Of a DNA stretch of 64,000 nucleotides, positions 19,793-29,208 are shown one piece after another (position 1 is the stretch's first letter; each line of letters opens with the position of its first letter). The stretch lies in contig CANLXL010000011.1 in NCBI GenBank assembly GCA_947495125.1, positions 96,385 to 160,384 on the forward strand, written 5' to 3'. The notes beneath the pieces were generated by a model, which saw nothing but the letters and a program-made list of their open reading frames with translations, did not search any database and was not told the DNA's origin. The position numbers and the translations under genes were made by a program. The DNA comes from an uncultured Flaviramulus sp. GTDB taxonomy: Bacteria; Bacteroidota; Bacteroidia; Flavobacteriales; Flavobacteriaceae.

Positions 19793-19887
19793 CTTGTTTC
19801 TTTTTTTCTGCTTAAACCTAGGAAATATTGTCTTAAAAAGCCTTGTTCACTTCATAAGTGACACAATTGATATACAACTAACATTCT

Positions 19888-22800
19888 CTAGTCCTTTACA
19901 ACTTTATATGTTTTTTCTAGGCCATTTGCGTACAGGGTAACAAAGTAAACGGATGATGGCAAATTAGAAAAATTGATTTCCATTTTCTTTTTATTAAACT
20001 TCCTGCTATATACTTTTTGCCCGAATATGTTAATAATATCTACACTATCAACAGGTATAATATTAGCAATATGCAATACATCATTGGTTGGATTTGGATA
20101 CAGCCTTAAATTAGAAAAAGAAGCTTCTAGAGCGCCTAGTATTCCACCAGAATTAAAAGATAAATTATCCAAAAATACTTCATCCGAAAAACCGTTAGTT
20201 TCACTAAGATACCTTCCTAATTGCTGAAGAGATACTCTTATATTACCTCCTGTAAAACCGGATAAATCCAATTCATAAGTTTTATACTCGGTCTTCCTGA
20301 ATTTGTTTTCTAATTCGGAAGTCTTAAATTCATCTCGCAATTCTGGGTAAACATTATCCAAAACTATTTGTCCGTTTACGATTACTCGAAAAATTGATTC
20401 TTCAGGTTTTTTGAAATACGTCTGTTTTAAATCAAAACTCAAAAATAATTCATCTAAATCCGATGCATTTATTTCGAAATCTATTTTATTAATACCATTT
20501 TGATTCTTAACCCATTTCTCGATGTTATCACCAGAATTAACCCAGTAATCTAAAGTATTTTTTAATCTCATATTAACAACCTTGCCAGAGACATCTTGAT
20601 CGGTAATTATTTCATTAACGGTAAATTCTGTTTTTTCCAAAATTACTCCTTCGTCTAAACCATTCTCAAAATCGAGAACCAGAGGTGTACTTTCAGTTAT
20701 CTCAATCTGATTTTCATAGGCCGTACTCAAACTAAAGGAATCCACTGAAATTGTACTTATTGGGGACGAAAACCTAAAATATAATCCAAAGGAATAGGTT
20801 CCGGAAACAACTGGTGTGAAAGTCGTTTTTATGGGATAATACTCATAAAACCCGAAATTAAAATCTGAGAAATAATTTAAGTGCGTAACCATGATGTCAT
20901 GCGTATTTCCCATACCTGTTCTTATATTTACACTTTGTGCAGAATAATCTCCGGCTTCTTTTCGTATTTTAAACTCCAAGTCGTATGTTGTACCTGCTTC
21001 GAGTTTGAACGCTGGTGTAATTAGGGAATTTTTATTGCGATGTTCATCATAAATCAAATACAAATAGTGGGTGTCGTTCTCGCCAACCTGATAGGGACTA
21101 AGATTCGTATTGCTCGAAACCCATTGGGGTACACCGTTAAAACATTCTGGTAAAATGCTCGGGCCATAAGTACTCATTTTATCAAAATTTTCTACCCACG
21201 GCAAACTTTTAAATGTACACGTTGTAACCACTTTATGTGGACCAATCCATTCACTATATGTTCCATTTCCGCAAACGGATCTTATATAATATTCGTATGA
21301 TGTTTCAGTATCCAACTCCTGAATATCGGTATTTTCATTCTGTGTGCTAATAATGGTTCCCGAACCATGAGTAAAACCTTCCAATCCATATTCTACTTCA
21401 AAGCTACTTGATATTCCATAATTTTCCCAGGAAACCGTTACACTATTATCTGTTATATTATTTGATTTAATATTAATAGGTTCCAAACATGAAGGCATTT
21501 CTTTATAGTAGAAATCATCTATATAAACTCTAGATAAATCGTATAACTCATCGTGCACAATAGCAATGTGCTTATCGGTTCCTGTATAACCGGAAAAATC
21601 GATCAGAAACTCTTTGCCGAAAAGAGGAATTTCACTAGCTTCAATACGTTTAAAAGGAACAAAAGTAGTTCTATCCAATGGGTTAGACATCGTACCTATT
21701 ATAACGCCACTTTTTCTATATATCCTAGCATTATCCTCATTTCTAAGCCACAGTTTAACAATCTTTGTGTTATCAAAATCCGAGAGAAATGGTGACGCCA
21801 GATAGCCTGACAAGTTTCTAGTGTCCTTTATATTCTGGTTAACATAAGCGGCATTGGGCAGAGAATGAGATCTCGAATGAAAACTTTCGGTATCCAATAT
21901 TCCCGTAACGAAACGATTAGATCTTATCCAACAAAAATTAGGAATACCATTAGGATCAAATTGATATGAGGCATCTAAAGCATCAAAATTTTCGTAAAAC
22001 GGAGCAGTCTGGGCACAGGTAACTGTAAAAGAATAAGGCGTACCCCAATTACTAAATCCATCAGCACTGTTACAATAGGCTCGGACGTAATAGTCGTAGT
22101 TTTCAAAATTATTTAAATTAGATAATACAAAAGGATTTGAATTCGCCGTCACCAAGGTACCAGATCCAGGTTCGAAACCCTTTAATCCATATTCTATTTC
22201 CCAATTTTCCGGTGCGCCCTGCGTATTATTATCCTGCCAGGACAAGGTGACTTCACCGGGACTTGACTGATGAGCTTGAAGATCCGTTGGCGTTACACAA
22301 CCGTTTTCGGTATATTCGAAATCGTCAATCAAAATAACTTGTACATCGTTAATTGAAGCTTGTTTAATTCCAATATATTCATCCGTAAGGGCATAGTCTG
22401 AAAAATTGATCTCATATTTAGCCCAGGTATTTTCCGCATCCCCTGCATTTAATATGATATGATAAGGTGTGAACGTCGTGTAATCGTCCGGATCTGATAA
22501 AGTACCTATAATGATCTCGGTAGGATTAGCATAAACATTTCTCTCGGGATACATCCAAAACGAAATCTTCTTATAATTATCAAGTCCAATGAGTCTGGGA
22601 GACACCAACACAATCTTATCTGAAACAGCATCATTATCCGGATGATTGACTGCATTATATAATCTTACAACATTTGTTCCTGAATGCGTTGGATAACTAT
22701 TAGGAGGAGCACTATCAACAACCGAAACGTTGTTTAATATCCCGTCCCAATAAGGTTTATTTGTATTTACAGGTCGAAGTCCCGTCCAACAACTAGCTAC

Positions 22801-25800
22801 AAACCCGGACTCTTGTGAATCGAAATTTTCAAAATACCCAACTTCAAAACCAGAGCACTTTGTTGTAAATTCCTGCTTAACGGACCATTCACTATAAAAA
22901 TTACCACAATACGAACGCACATAAAAATCGTAGTCCGTATTATCCTGTAAATTTTCAATTTTAAAGGTACTGGACATGGCCTCAACAGTGGTACCTGTTC
23001 CAATTTCAAATCCGGATGATCCATATTGTACTTGCCAGGATTGAGGAGAAGAATTTTTATGAACCTCCCAGGTGACGTCTACAGCGTCATAATATTCGTA
23101 AAGAACTTCGGGGTATAAAGGCTCGGTACATTCAGGAATGTTTTCATAAACGAAATCATCTATAAAAAACTGACTTCCATAATATTCATCGCCATGTTTT
23201 ATGGCAATATAACGATCTGAACCCACGTAATCATCAAAATAAATGGTATGTTCTTTCCAATCTGTTCCAGGCTTTTTATCAAACTTCATCTCACTCATTT
23301 CTTCTGGTGCTATTGTTTGAATCAGATTAAACGTAGATGGGTCTGAGGGGTCAGAAATTGTACCAACCTGAATACTTGATCGGTTATAATAGCCACTTTT
23401 AGCATTCCCTTGTCTTGAGATCAGACTGATTTTTAACCGTTTATTATTATCTATATCTGAAATTTCCTTAGACACCAATAGGATATCTGCAATCAAACTT
23501 GATGAATCGTAACTATGATTCAGTGTCATAAACCTGTTTCCGAACGCCGGAAGTATTGGGTACTCACCGGACCCAAAGCTCTCCAAGGATCTAACCCTTG
23601 TCAGGTTGTTGCCGTTTAATATAATCTTTGACCAACAAAGATCCAGCTCACCTTCATACTCAAAAGATTCACTAAAATTATCTTCTCCGAGATCACAAGG
23701 TGTGCTAATAACTTGTGATGCCCAATGTGAAAACAAACCAACATCACAAATGGCTCTCACTTTTATTTCGTAAGTGGAATTTCCATCTAAATTATCAAGG
23801 ACGTAATTTTTATCTGAAGTGAAAATACTTATAGATTTATCGTCTGGTGCCCCTTCAATTCTGTAGTTTATCTCCCATTCAGATTCCGGGCCAGTCGACT
23901 CCCAGGATAAAGTGGCCTCAGTTTCAGAGACCTCAGATACATTAAAATTCGTTAAATCAGTACAGTTTATAGATTGCAAGTAACTAAAATCGTCGATGTA
24001 ACTTTGCTCTCCCGTGGAATAACTAATTCTTTTCTGTCTGAATGCAATATATTTATCATGACCATTGTAATCTCTCAAATAAACTGTTTTTTCTTCCCAA
24101 TTAGAGGTCACCTCGTTGCGCTCTATGGTTAAAAGAGGATGAAACGTTCTATAGTCATTGGGGTTACTCATTGTCCCGACGGTAAGCCCTCCTGAGTTGC
24201 TGTGCTGCCAAAACGTGATTTTTTTATCAGAGGATAAATCGCTTAACATTGGTGAAACCATAATCGTTCCAACATCAATAGAGATCGATGTAGCTGTTAA
24301 TCGTGCTGAATAGCCGGAATCTCCCCGATGAATATAGCTTGACATATAAAAGTTAGTATAATTGCTAGGTGCAGGATATTCATAAGCTGTCCAACAAACG
24401 TCAATGGAAGCATCATCGAAATTATAAGCATAACCCGTAAGCATAGAATTACCGCAACTGGTGTCTAATTTTAACTTAGAAGACCAATCACTATAATTTG
24501 AGTTTCCACATTTGGATCTCACATAAAAATCATATTCTGTATCGAGCAATAACCCATCAATTACGTGAAGGTTGGATGTTGTTGAAATTAGTGTCCCCTC
24601 TCCTTGCCAAAACCCCTCCAATCCGTATTCAATCTCCCATTCGGAAGCATTATTGTTTTCTTGCCATCTTAAAGTTACGTCTCCATCAGTCATTTCAGCA
24701 ATTTCAAATTCTGTCGGAACTTTACAAGATGGCATCGCACTATATTCAAACCTATCGATATACAAGACATCATAGGTATAACTTTCGTAATCCTTCAAAA
24801 CTTGTTTGAAAGCGATATATTTGTTTGATCCGGTGTAACTATCCAAATTAACTGTTACGGGATCCCACTGTCTTTGCGACATTTCCGTACCAACGATGGT
24901 TTCAATAGGCTCAAATGAATTCTCGTTCAATGGGTCAGACATAGTTCCTATAATCAAATCGGAGTTACTGTATCTAGAATAAAGCCAGAATTTGATTCTA
25001 TTATTACTCACGCCTAAATCTGTAAACTCAGGTGAAATCAAATATATTTCTGGTGTGTATTGAGAGCAGTTCATTTTCAAGGAAAAGCCTTCATCCCCGT
25101 ATTTTTCAGAATCGTACGCCTCGATCCCTCCGTAATTTAAGGGCAAAGTACTCCAACAATTTGGCATTGGATTTGACAAATCAAAATTCTGTTTATAATC
25201 CAGCATCATCGGACCACAAGTTGTATTAACCTGATAGATTCCAACCCATTCACTTTCGTCATTATTCCCGCATACGGATCTCACATAAATATCATATCGA
25301 ATATCGGGTGTTAAACCTATAATGGCACGGTTTACAGAACTCGTTGAAATACGTGTCCCTTCACCTAAATTAAACCCTGTAATTCCATATTCAATATCCC
25401 AATTTTGGGCCGATGCTTGTTCCGTCCATTCCAAACCAATTTCAGTATCAGTAATGGTCGCGATCTTCAAATTTGTTGGTTCCAAACAAGAAGGAATTTC
25501 CTGAAAAGTAATATCATCTATATAAATACGTGAACCTGAATCGGGAGCTTCTTGTTTAATAGCAATAAACCTATCCACTCCGAAATAAGTATCAAAATTA
25601 ACAATTATCTTTTTCCACTCGTCTACTGGCAATTGCGATGCATCAATAGTGCGGTAAGCCGAAAATGTCGATTCATCATTTGGATCTGCAACGGTTCCAA
25701 TAGTTATTCCTGAATCCCCATCATAGTTATTCACCCAGAGTTTAAGGCGCTTGGAGGAATTTAAGTCTACCAATTCCGGTGTAACAATAATATGAGGATC

Positions 25801-27507
25801 CCTATTAGAAGTGATTCCTAAACATTGAGTGGAACTCGGTTTGTTACCACCCAAAATTCTCGATGTATTCGCAAAAACACGCCAACAGTCATAAAATGCT
25901 CTGATATTCTCGTCCTCAAAAGCATAATTAAAACCGGGGTCTTTTGCTTCACAAATAGTTGTAAAAACACCCTTCTTAGACCAGCCACTTTCGTCACCGA
26001 CCGAGCAATTTGACTTAACAATAAACTCATATTCCGTTGAGGGATTCAAATTCGTCAATACAAATGGCTTTGAATTTACATTGACGCTAGTGCCACTGCC
26101 TTGGACAAACCCAACTTCCCCGTATTCAAGGTCCCAGTTGGATGCCCCGCCATAATCTGTCCAGTCCAATATGGTCTCCGCAGAGAAACTAATATTACTA
26201 ATTAGATCAACGGCTTCCATACAGCTTGGCGAATTTTCATATTGAAAATCGTCAAGGGTCAGAATAGCATATCCCGATAGCTTGAACGCGATCACATTGT
26301 CAGATCCGGAATATTCTGCAAAATCAATGCTATATTTTCTCCATTTATTTCCTTCCGAGTCCTTACTCTTAATTTCACGATAACTTACAAATGTGTTCTT
26401 ATCAGATGGGTTGGACATGGTTCCTATTTCTAAACTTGATTTTGGAAATGATTGTATCCAAAACGAAATTCTTTTATCAGAACCAAAACCAACAAGTCTT
26501 GGCGAAATTAAATAAGCCGGGGAGCTTGGAGTAGATCTCATATTGATCGCGCTATTTCCCGAATGACCATTTTCCGTTGATTTAACATAGCTCCATGATG
26601 AATCAGATTCTGGAAATTTGGCCCAACATAAATTAACATGTGGAATGGGTGCATCTTCGAAACTACTGGAGTACCCAATAGAATATGCGGAGCAATCGCT
26701 CCTACTGCAAAAGGTATTGGTAAAATAAGTCCCGCTTGGTACGCTAATAAAATTATTTGTAGCGTAGGTCACATCATCGACACAAACGGACTTCAGATTT
26801 GTTGAGGATGTTAGAATATTAAATATTGTAAAATTGGTGTTGTTCCCATTTTTAGCATTTACATTTTTTAATTGAAATGATCCGGCTAGAAACGTATTTA
26901 TATTTGGACAATTAGAGATATCTATCTCCTGGAGAAAATTGTTGTAGAGAGAAAGCTGTAACAACTTTGGATTGTTATTTAAATCGAGTGATATTATTCT
27001 GTTATCTTGAACTCTCAGATATCTTAATGAAACATTTTTAGATATATCAAGCGAAGACAGCCTGTTGTTGTTTCCATTAATCGTTTCCAGCTTGAGGTTC
27101 TGATCCAGGTTTAAATTGGTTAAATTATTCTGAGAAAAAGCAAGATATTCCAAATCAACATTTTTATCGATATCAAGCTCCGATAATGAGTTGTAAGAAA
27201 CGTCTAATCTACGCAAAACTGTATTTGACGATAAATCTATGGTTCTTAAGTTGTTATTTCTACAATGCAACTCACTAATATTGATAAAGGCTTCAATACC
27301 TTTTAAATCAGAAATATTTTTAAACGAAACTGTAAGAATTTGTTCATATCCTTCTGCTTCGATTAACTGAATCTCGCCATCACCATTTGAATCAATTACC
27401 GGTGAATGATTTAGAAGTGCATTCTTAAAATTAGAATCATTAAAGATGACATTTTGAGCAGCAACTAAGTGAGTCAAAAATAATAGAGCAAGACATACAG
27501 CTTTCAT
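19888..27507 (-). CDS. Giant secreted protein: LRR, alternating MAM-like and fibronectin III modules, type A T9SS domain
   Basis: A 2539-residue protein. Signal peptide to about residue 17. Residues ~50-260 form short leucine-rich repeats (LDxSxNxxLxxLxxxxN pattern). Then come seven paired modules. Each has a jelly-roll/MAM-like 'choice-of-anchor' domain (xCWxxx ... SPxLxDL ... IGTMSDPxDxxTF ... YIAIKQ ... IDDFxY) and a fibronectin III domain (CxxPTxLxIxxITDxxVTLxW ... WxIEYGxxGFxxGxGT ... YDFYVRSxCGNxxxSxW). An eighth, divergent anchor domain and a ~190-residue domain follow. The end (LYPNPTNDVLHIAN) is a type A T9SS sorting domain. The architecture fits a cell-surface or secreted adhesin; no catalytic motif is seen. 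Confidence 0.88.
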   Translation of the reverse strand: MKAVCLALLFLTHLVAAQNVIFNDSNFKNALLNHSPVIDSNGDGEIQLIEAEGYEQILTVSFKNISDLKGIEAFINISELHCRNNNLRTIDLSSNTVLRRLDVSYNSLSELDIDKNVDLEYLAFSQNNLTNLNLDQNLKLETINGNNNRLSSLDISKNVSLRYLRVQDNRIISLDLNNNPKLLQLSLYNNFLQEIDISNCPNINTFLAGSFQLKNVNAKNGNNTNFTIFNILTSSTNLKSVCVDDVTYATNNFISVPSGTYFTNTFCSRSDCSAYSIGYSSSFEDAPIPHVNLCWAKFPESDSSWSYVKSTENGHSGNSAINMRSTPSSPAYLISPRLVGFGSDKRISFWIQSFPKSSLEIGTMSNPSDKNTFVSYREIKSKDSEGNKWRKYSIDFAEYSGSDNVIAFKLSGYAILTLDDFQYENSPSCMEAVDLISNISFSAETILDWTDYGGASNWDLEYGEVGFVQGSGTSVNVNSKPFVLTNLNPSTEYEFIVKSNCSVGDESGWSKKGVFTTICEAKDPGFNYAFEDENIRAFYDCWRVFANTSRILGGNKPSSTQCLGITSNRDPHIIVTPELVDLNSSKRLKLWVNNYDGDSGITIGTVADPNDESTFSAYRTIDASQLPVDEWKKIIVNFDTYFGVDRFIAIKQEAPDSGSRIYIDDITFQEIPSCLEPTNLKIATITDTEIGLEWTEQASAQNWDIEYGITGFNLGEGTRISTSSVNRAIIGLTPDIRYDIYVRSVCGNNDESEWVGIYQVNTTCGPMMLDYKQNFDLSNPMPNCWSTLPLNYGGIEAYDSEKYGDEGFSLKMNCSQYTPEIYLISPEFTDLGVSNNRIKFWLYSRYSNSDLIIGTMSDPLNENSFEPIETIVGTEMSQRQWDPVTVNLDSYTGSNKYIAFKQVLKDYESYTYDVLYIDRFEYSAMPSCKVPTEFEIAEMTDGDVTLRWQENNNASEWEIEYGLEGFWQGEGTLISTTSNLHVIDGLLLDTEYDFYVRSKCGNSNYSDWSSKLKLDTSCGNSMLTGYAYNFDDASIDVCWTAYEYPAPSNYTNFYMSSYIHRGDSGYSARLTATSISIDVGTIMVSPMLSDLSSDKKITFWQHSNSGGLTVGTMSNPNDYRTFHPLLTIERNEVTSNWEEKTVYLRDYNGHDKYIAFRQKRISYSTGEQSYIDDFSYLQSINCTDLTNFNVSEVSETEATLSWESTGPESEWEINYRIEGAPDDKSISIFTSDKNYVLDNLDGNSTYEIKVRAICDVGLFSHWASQVISTPCDLGEDNFSESFEYEGELDLCWSKIILNGNNLTRVRSLESFGSGEYPILPAFGNRFMTLNHSYDSSSLIADILLVSKEISDIDNNKRLKISLISRQGNAKSGYYNRSSIQVGTISDPSDPSTFNLIQTIAPEEMSEMKFDKKPGTDWKEHTIYFDDYVGSDRYIAIKHGDEYYGSQFFIDDFVYENIPECTEPLYPEVLYEYYDAVDVTWEVHKNSSPQSWQVQYGSSGFEIGTGTTVEAMSSTFKIENLQDNTDYDFYVRSYCGNFYSEWSVKQEFTTKCSGFEVGYFENFDSQESGFVASCWTGLRPVNTNKPYWDGILNNVSVVDSAPPNSYPTHSGTNVVRLYNAVNHPDNDAVSDKIVLVSPRLIGLDNYKKISFWMYPERNVYANPTEIIIGTLSDPDDYTTFTPYHIILNAGDAENTWAKYEINFSDYALTDEYIGIKQASINDVQVILIDDFEYTENGCVTPTDLQAHQSSPGEVTLSWQDNNTQGAPENWEIEYGLKGFEPGSGTLVTANSNPFVLSNLNNFENYDYYVRAYCNSADGFSNWGTPYSFTVTCAQTAPFYENFDALDASYQFDPNGIPNFCWIRSNRFVTGILDTESFHSRSHSLPNAAYVNQNIKDTRNLSGYLASPFLSDFDNTKIVKLWLRNEDNARIYRKSGVIIGTMSNPLDRTTFVPFKRIEASEIPLFGKEFLIDFSGYTGTDKHIAIVHDELYDLSRVYIDDFYYKEMPSCLEPINIKSNNITDNSVTVSWENYGISSSFEVEYGLEGFTHGSGTIISTQNENTDIQELDTETSYEYYIRSVCGNGTYSEWIGPHKVVTTCTFKSLPWVENFDKMSTYGPSILPECFNGVPQWVSSNTNLSPYQVGENDTHYLYLIYDEHRNKNSLITPAFKLEAGTTYDLEFKIRKEAGDYSAQSVNIRTGMGNTHDIMVTHLNYFSDFNFGFYEYYPIKTTFTPVVSGTYSFGLYFRFSSPISTISVDSFSLSTAYENQIEITESTPLVLDFENGLDEGVILEKTEFTVNEIITDQDVSGKVVNMRLKNTLDYWVNSGDNIEKWVKNQNGINKIDFEINASDLDELFLSFDLKQTYFKKPEESIFRVIVNGQIVLDNVYPELRDEFKTSELENKFRKTEYKTYELDLSGFTGGNIRVSLQQLGRYLSETNGFSDEVFLDNLSFNSGGILGALEASFSNLRLYPNPTNDVLHIANIIPVDSVDIINIFGQKVYSRKFNKKKMEINFSNLPSSVYFVTLYANGLEKTYKVVKD

Positions 27508-27804
27508 AAATGGTCTTATTAAAAAAAATAGGAATTAATGATCATTTTTTGATTGTACAAACAAAATTGAGAAAGATTAATGATATAACTTAATATAGGT
27601 AAACATATTCGATGAAGGCATAATAACTGACGCCTAAGTGTAAGAAATTATGCTTCTAAAATGATATATTGAAGTGTTAAAATTTCAGGGTAACCGTAGT
27701 ATTAATCTACATAAGTTCTTCCAAAAAGATGTCAGATCTAAAATTCAGATATTATTAAATTCCTGTTTAATTGGGATAATACGAGGCTTATGCAAGTTGA
27801 CCTC
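27508..27804. other. Intergenic region, no gene seen
   Basis: Nearly 300 bp of AT-rich sequence between the porin gene's end and the giant protein gene's start, both on the minus strand. The region must contain the promoter of the giant protein gene. No convincing hairpin, repeat or reading frame was seen. Confidence 0.3.
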
Positions 27805-29082
27805 TCAGTCAGCCTTATTCAAAAACTTAGGTTTAATCACAAGCATAGCCCAGGCCCAATTTTGCATATCGGCGGCATTGGATTCTGTAACACCTTTTAG
27901 TTCATACATCCCATCGCTGGCAAACATATGAGAATAGCCAAGTTTTATCCCATAGCTTTTAAATGCTTTGGAATAGACTAAATCCAATTCGGTTCCTAGA
28001 GATTTTTCACCGCTAGGTAAATCCTGCTCTCCGCTAAAGTTTAAGACCTTAACCATCAGGCTGGAGGTGTTATCGAATTTAAAGTTTGCACTGGCATGCA
28101 CATCGAAGAGTCCCACGGAGTTGGCGTGATTACCAACATAAAAATAATCCATTAACCCGTTGAATTTATGATTGGTTCCGTATAACGGGAAGAACGCTCC
28201 GGTTTCACCTGCTCCGGCATCATTACCACTAATAATTTCCAGTCCTAAGCCTAGTTTAACCTTATCTGATGCTTTATAGCTTAAATCAAGTCCAAATAAA
28301 TACGCGCCCTTTACATCAATTTCATTCTGTCGCTTTCCGGTTTGAATAAAGGCATTGGCGGCGATCCCAAAAGCACCTTTATTATAATCTAAATGGGTAC
28401 CAAAGGTTTGTAATGCACTTGTTCCATCAGGGTTATCACTATCATCAAATTCCTGGAATCCATTATTAAGTAATAATAAACTTCCTGTAAAGTTCTCCCA
28501 GGCCTGCTTTAAATATAGATATTGCATGGTTTTATAAGAAAAGAATCCGGTAGTATTATAACCTGTTCCTGTGGAGACAAAGCCCGTAGGATGGGAATAA
28601 TCCTGATTAAACGCCAAGCCAACATCAAGCATAAACTTTTCTTTTTTATATTTCAATAACCCGGCATCATGATTACGACCTTGTTGCGCCCAGTCTAAAC
28701 CGCCCATGATACGCTGATCGTCATAAGAAATCACCTGACGCCCCAATTTGGTAGACCATCCCTCTCCTAAGTTAATTTCTGCCCAGGCCTGAAAAACTGC
28801 AAAGGAGTTATTTTGATCGTAAGGTAAAATCTGACGATTTTCTCCCCATACTAAAACGTCCTGAAAACTCACATAGAAGGTATAAGCATCCACTTGATAA
28901 CCTGCATTTAATCGTATTCTGGTAGAAATACCATATCCCGCATCCAGGGCATCAGGAATAATGCTTCCGAAACCATGTCGATATTCTGTTCTTGGCCTGA
29001 ATTCGCCATCTAATGTAAATTGTGCTTGTATAAATTGAAAGGATAACAGCACGAGAACTAAAGCTACATATTGTTTTTTCAT
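27805..29082 (-). CDS. Outer-membrane porin, alginate-export-like
   Basis: A 425-residue protein with a signal peptide (to about residue 20, ends in QAQ). The body is beta-rich, with alternating aromatic and polar residues expected of a barrel. The segment GEFRPRTEYRHGFG near the N-terminus and KLGRQVISYDDQRIMGGLDWAQQGRNHDAG in the first third resemble the alginate-export (AlgE-like) porin family, widely found in Bacteroidota. Its promoter carries the same 12-bp palindrome and spacing as nrfH and the nap/moe promoters. That suggests it supplies nitrate or nitrite, or another anaerobic-growth solute, rather than alginate. The link is inferred from regulation and position. Confidence 0.78.
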   Translation of the reverse strand: MKKQYVALVLVLLSFQFIQAQFTLDGEFRPRTEYRHGFGSIIPDALDAGYGISTRIRLNAGYQVDAYTFYVSFQDVLVWGENRQILPYDQNNSFAVFQAWAEINLGEGWSTKLGRQVISYDDQRIMGGLDWAQQGRNHDAGLLKYKKEKFMLDVGLAFNQDYSHPTGFVSTGTGYNTTGFFSYKTMQYLYLKQAWENFTGSLLLLNNGFQEFDDSDNPDGTSALQTFGTHLDYNKGAFGIAANAFIQTGKRQNEIDVKGAYLFGLDLSYKASDKVKLGLGLEIISGNDAGAGETGAFFPLYGTNHKFNGLMDYFYVGNHANSVGLFDVHASANFKFDNTSSLMVKVLNFSGEQDLPSGEKSLGTELDLVYSKAFKSYGIKLGYSHMFASDGMYELKGVTESNAADMQNWAWAMLVIKPKFLNKAD

Positions 29083-29109
29083 TGGTTTAATTTTGAAGGT
29101 TTATGAATA

Positions 29110-29152
29110 CAAATATAAAACCGCAATACGGTGTATATTATGACAAATCTCA
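29110..29152 (-). promoter_or_regulatory. Putative FNR/CRP-type class II promoter of the porin gene
   Basis: On the minus strand a TATATTTG -7 box (29117 down to 29110) is preceded by the 12-bp palindrome-like site at 29141-29152, TGACAAATCTCA on the plus strand. If the start of transcription is 7 bp after the box (29103), the site is centred at -43.5. This is the place expected for an activator overlapping the -35 region. The same arrangement occurs at nrfH and at the nap/moe intergenic region. Confidence 0.6.
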
Positions 29153-29208
29153 TATTATTTTTTAATATATTGCCTTCATATTTACGTTTTAAATAGACTT
29201 ACATCACT

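Noticed and set aside
27805..29082. Literal role of the porin in alginate export
   Set aside because: No alginate synthesis genes are present; family names of such porins are loose, and regulation points to the nitrate genes.
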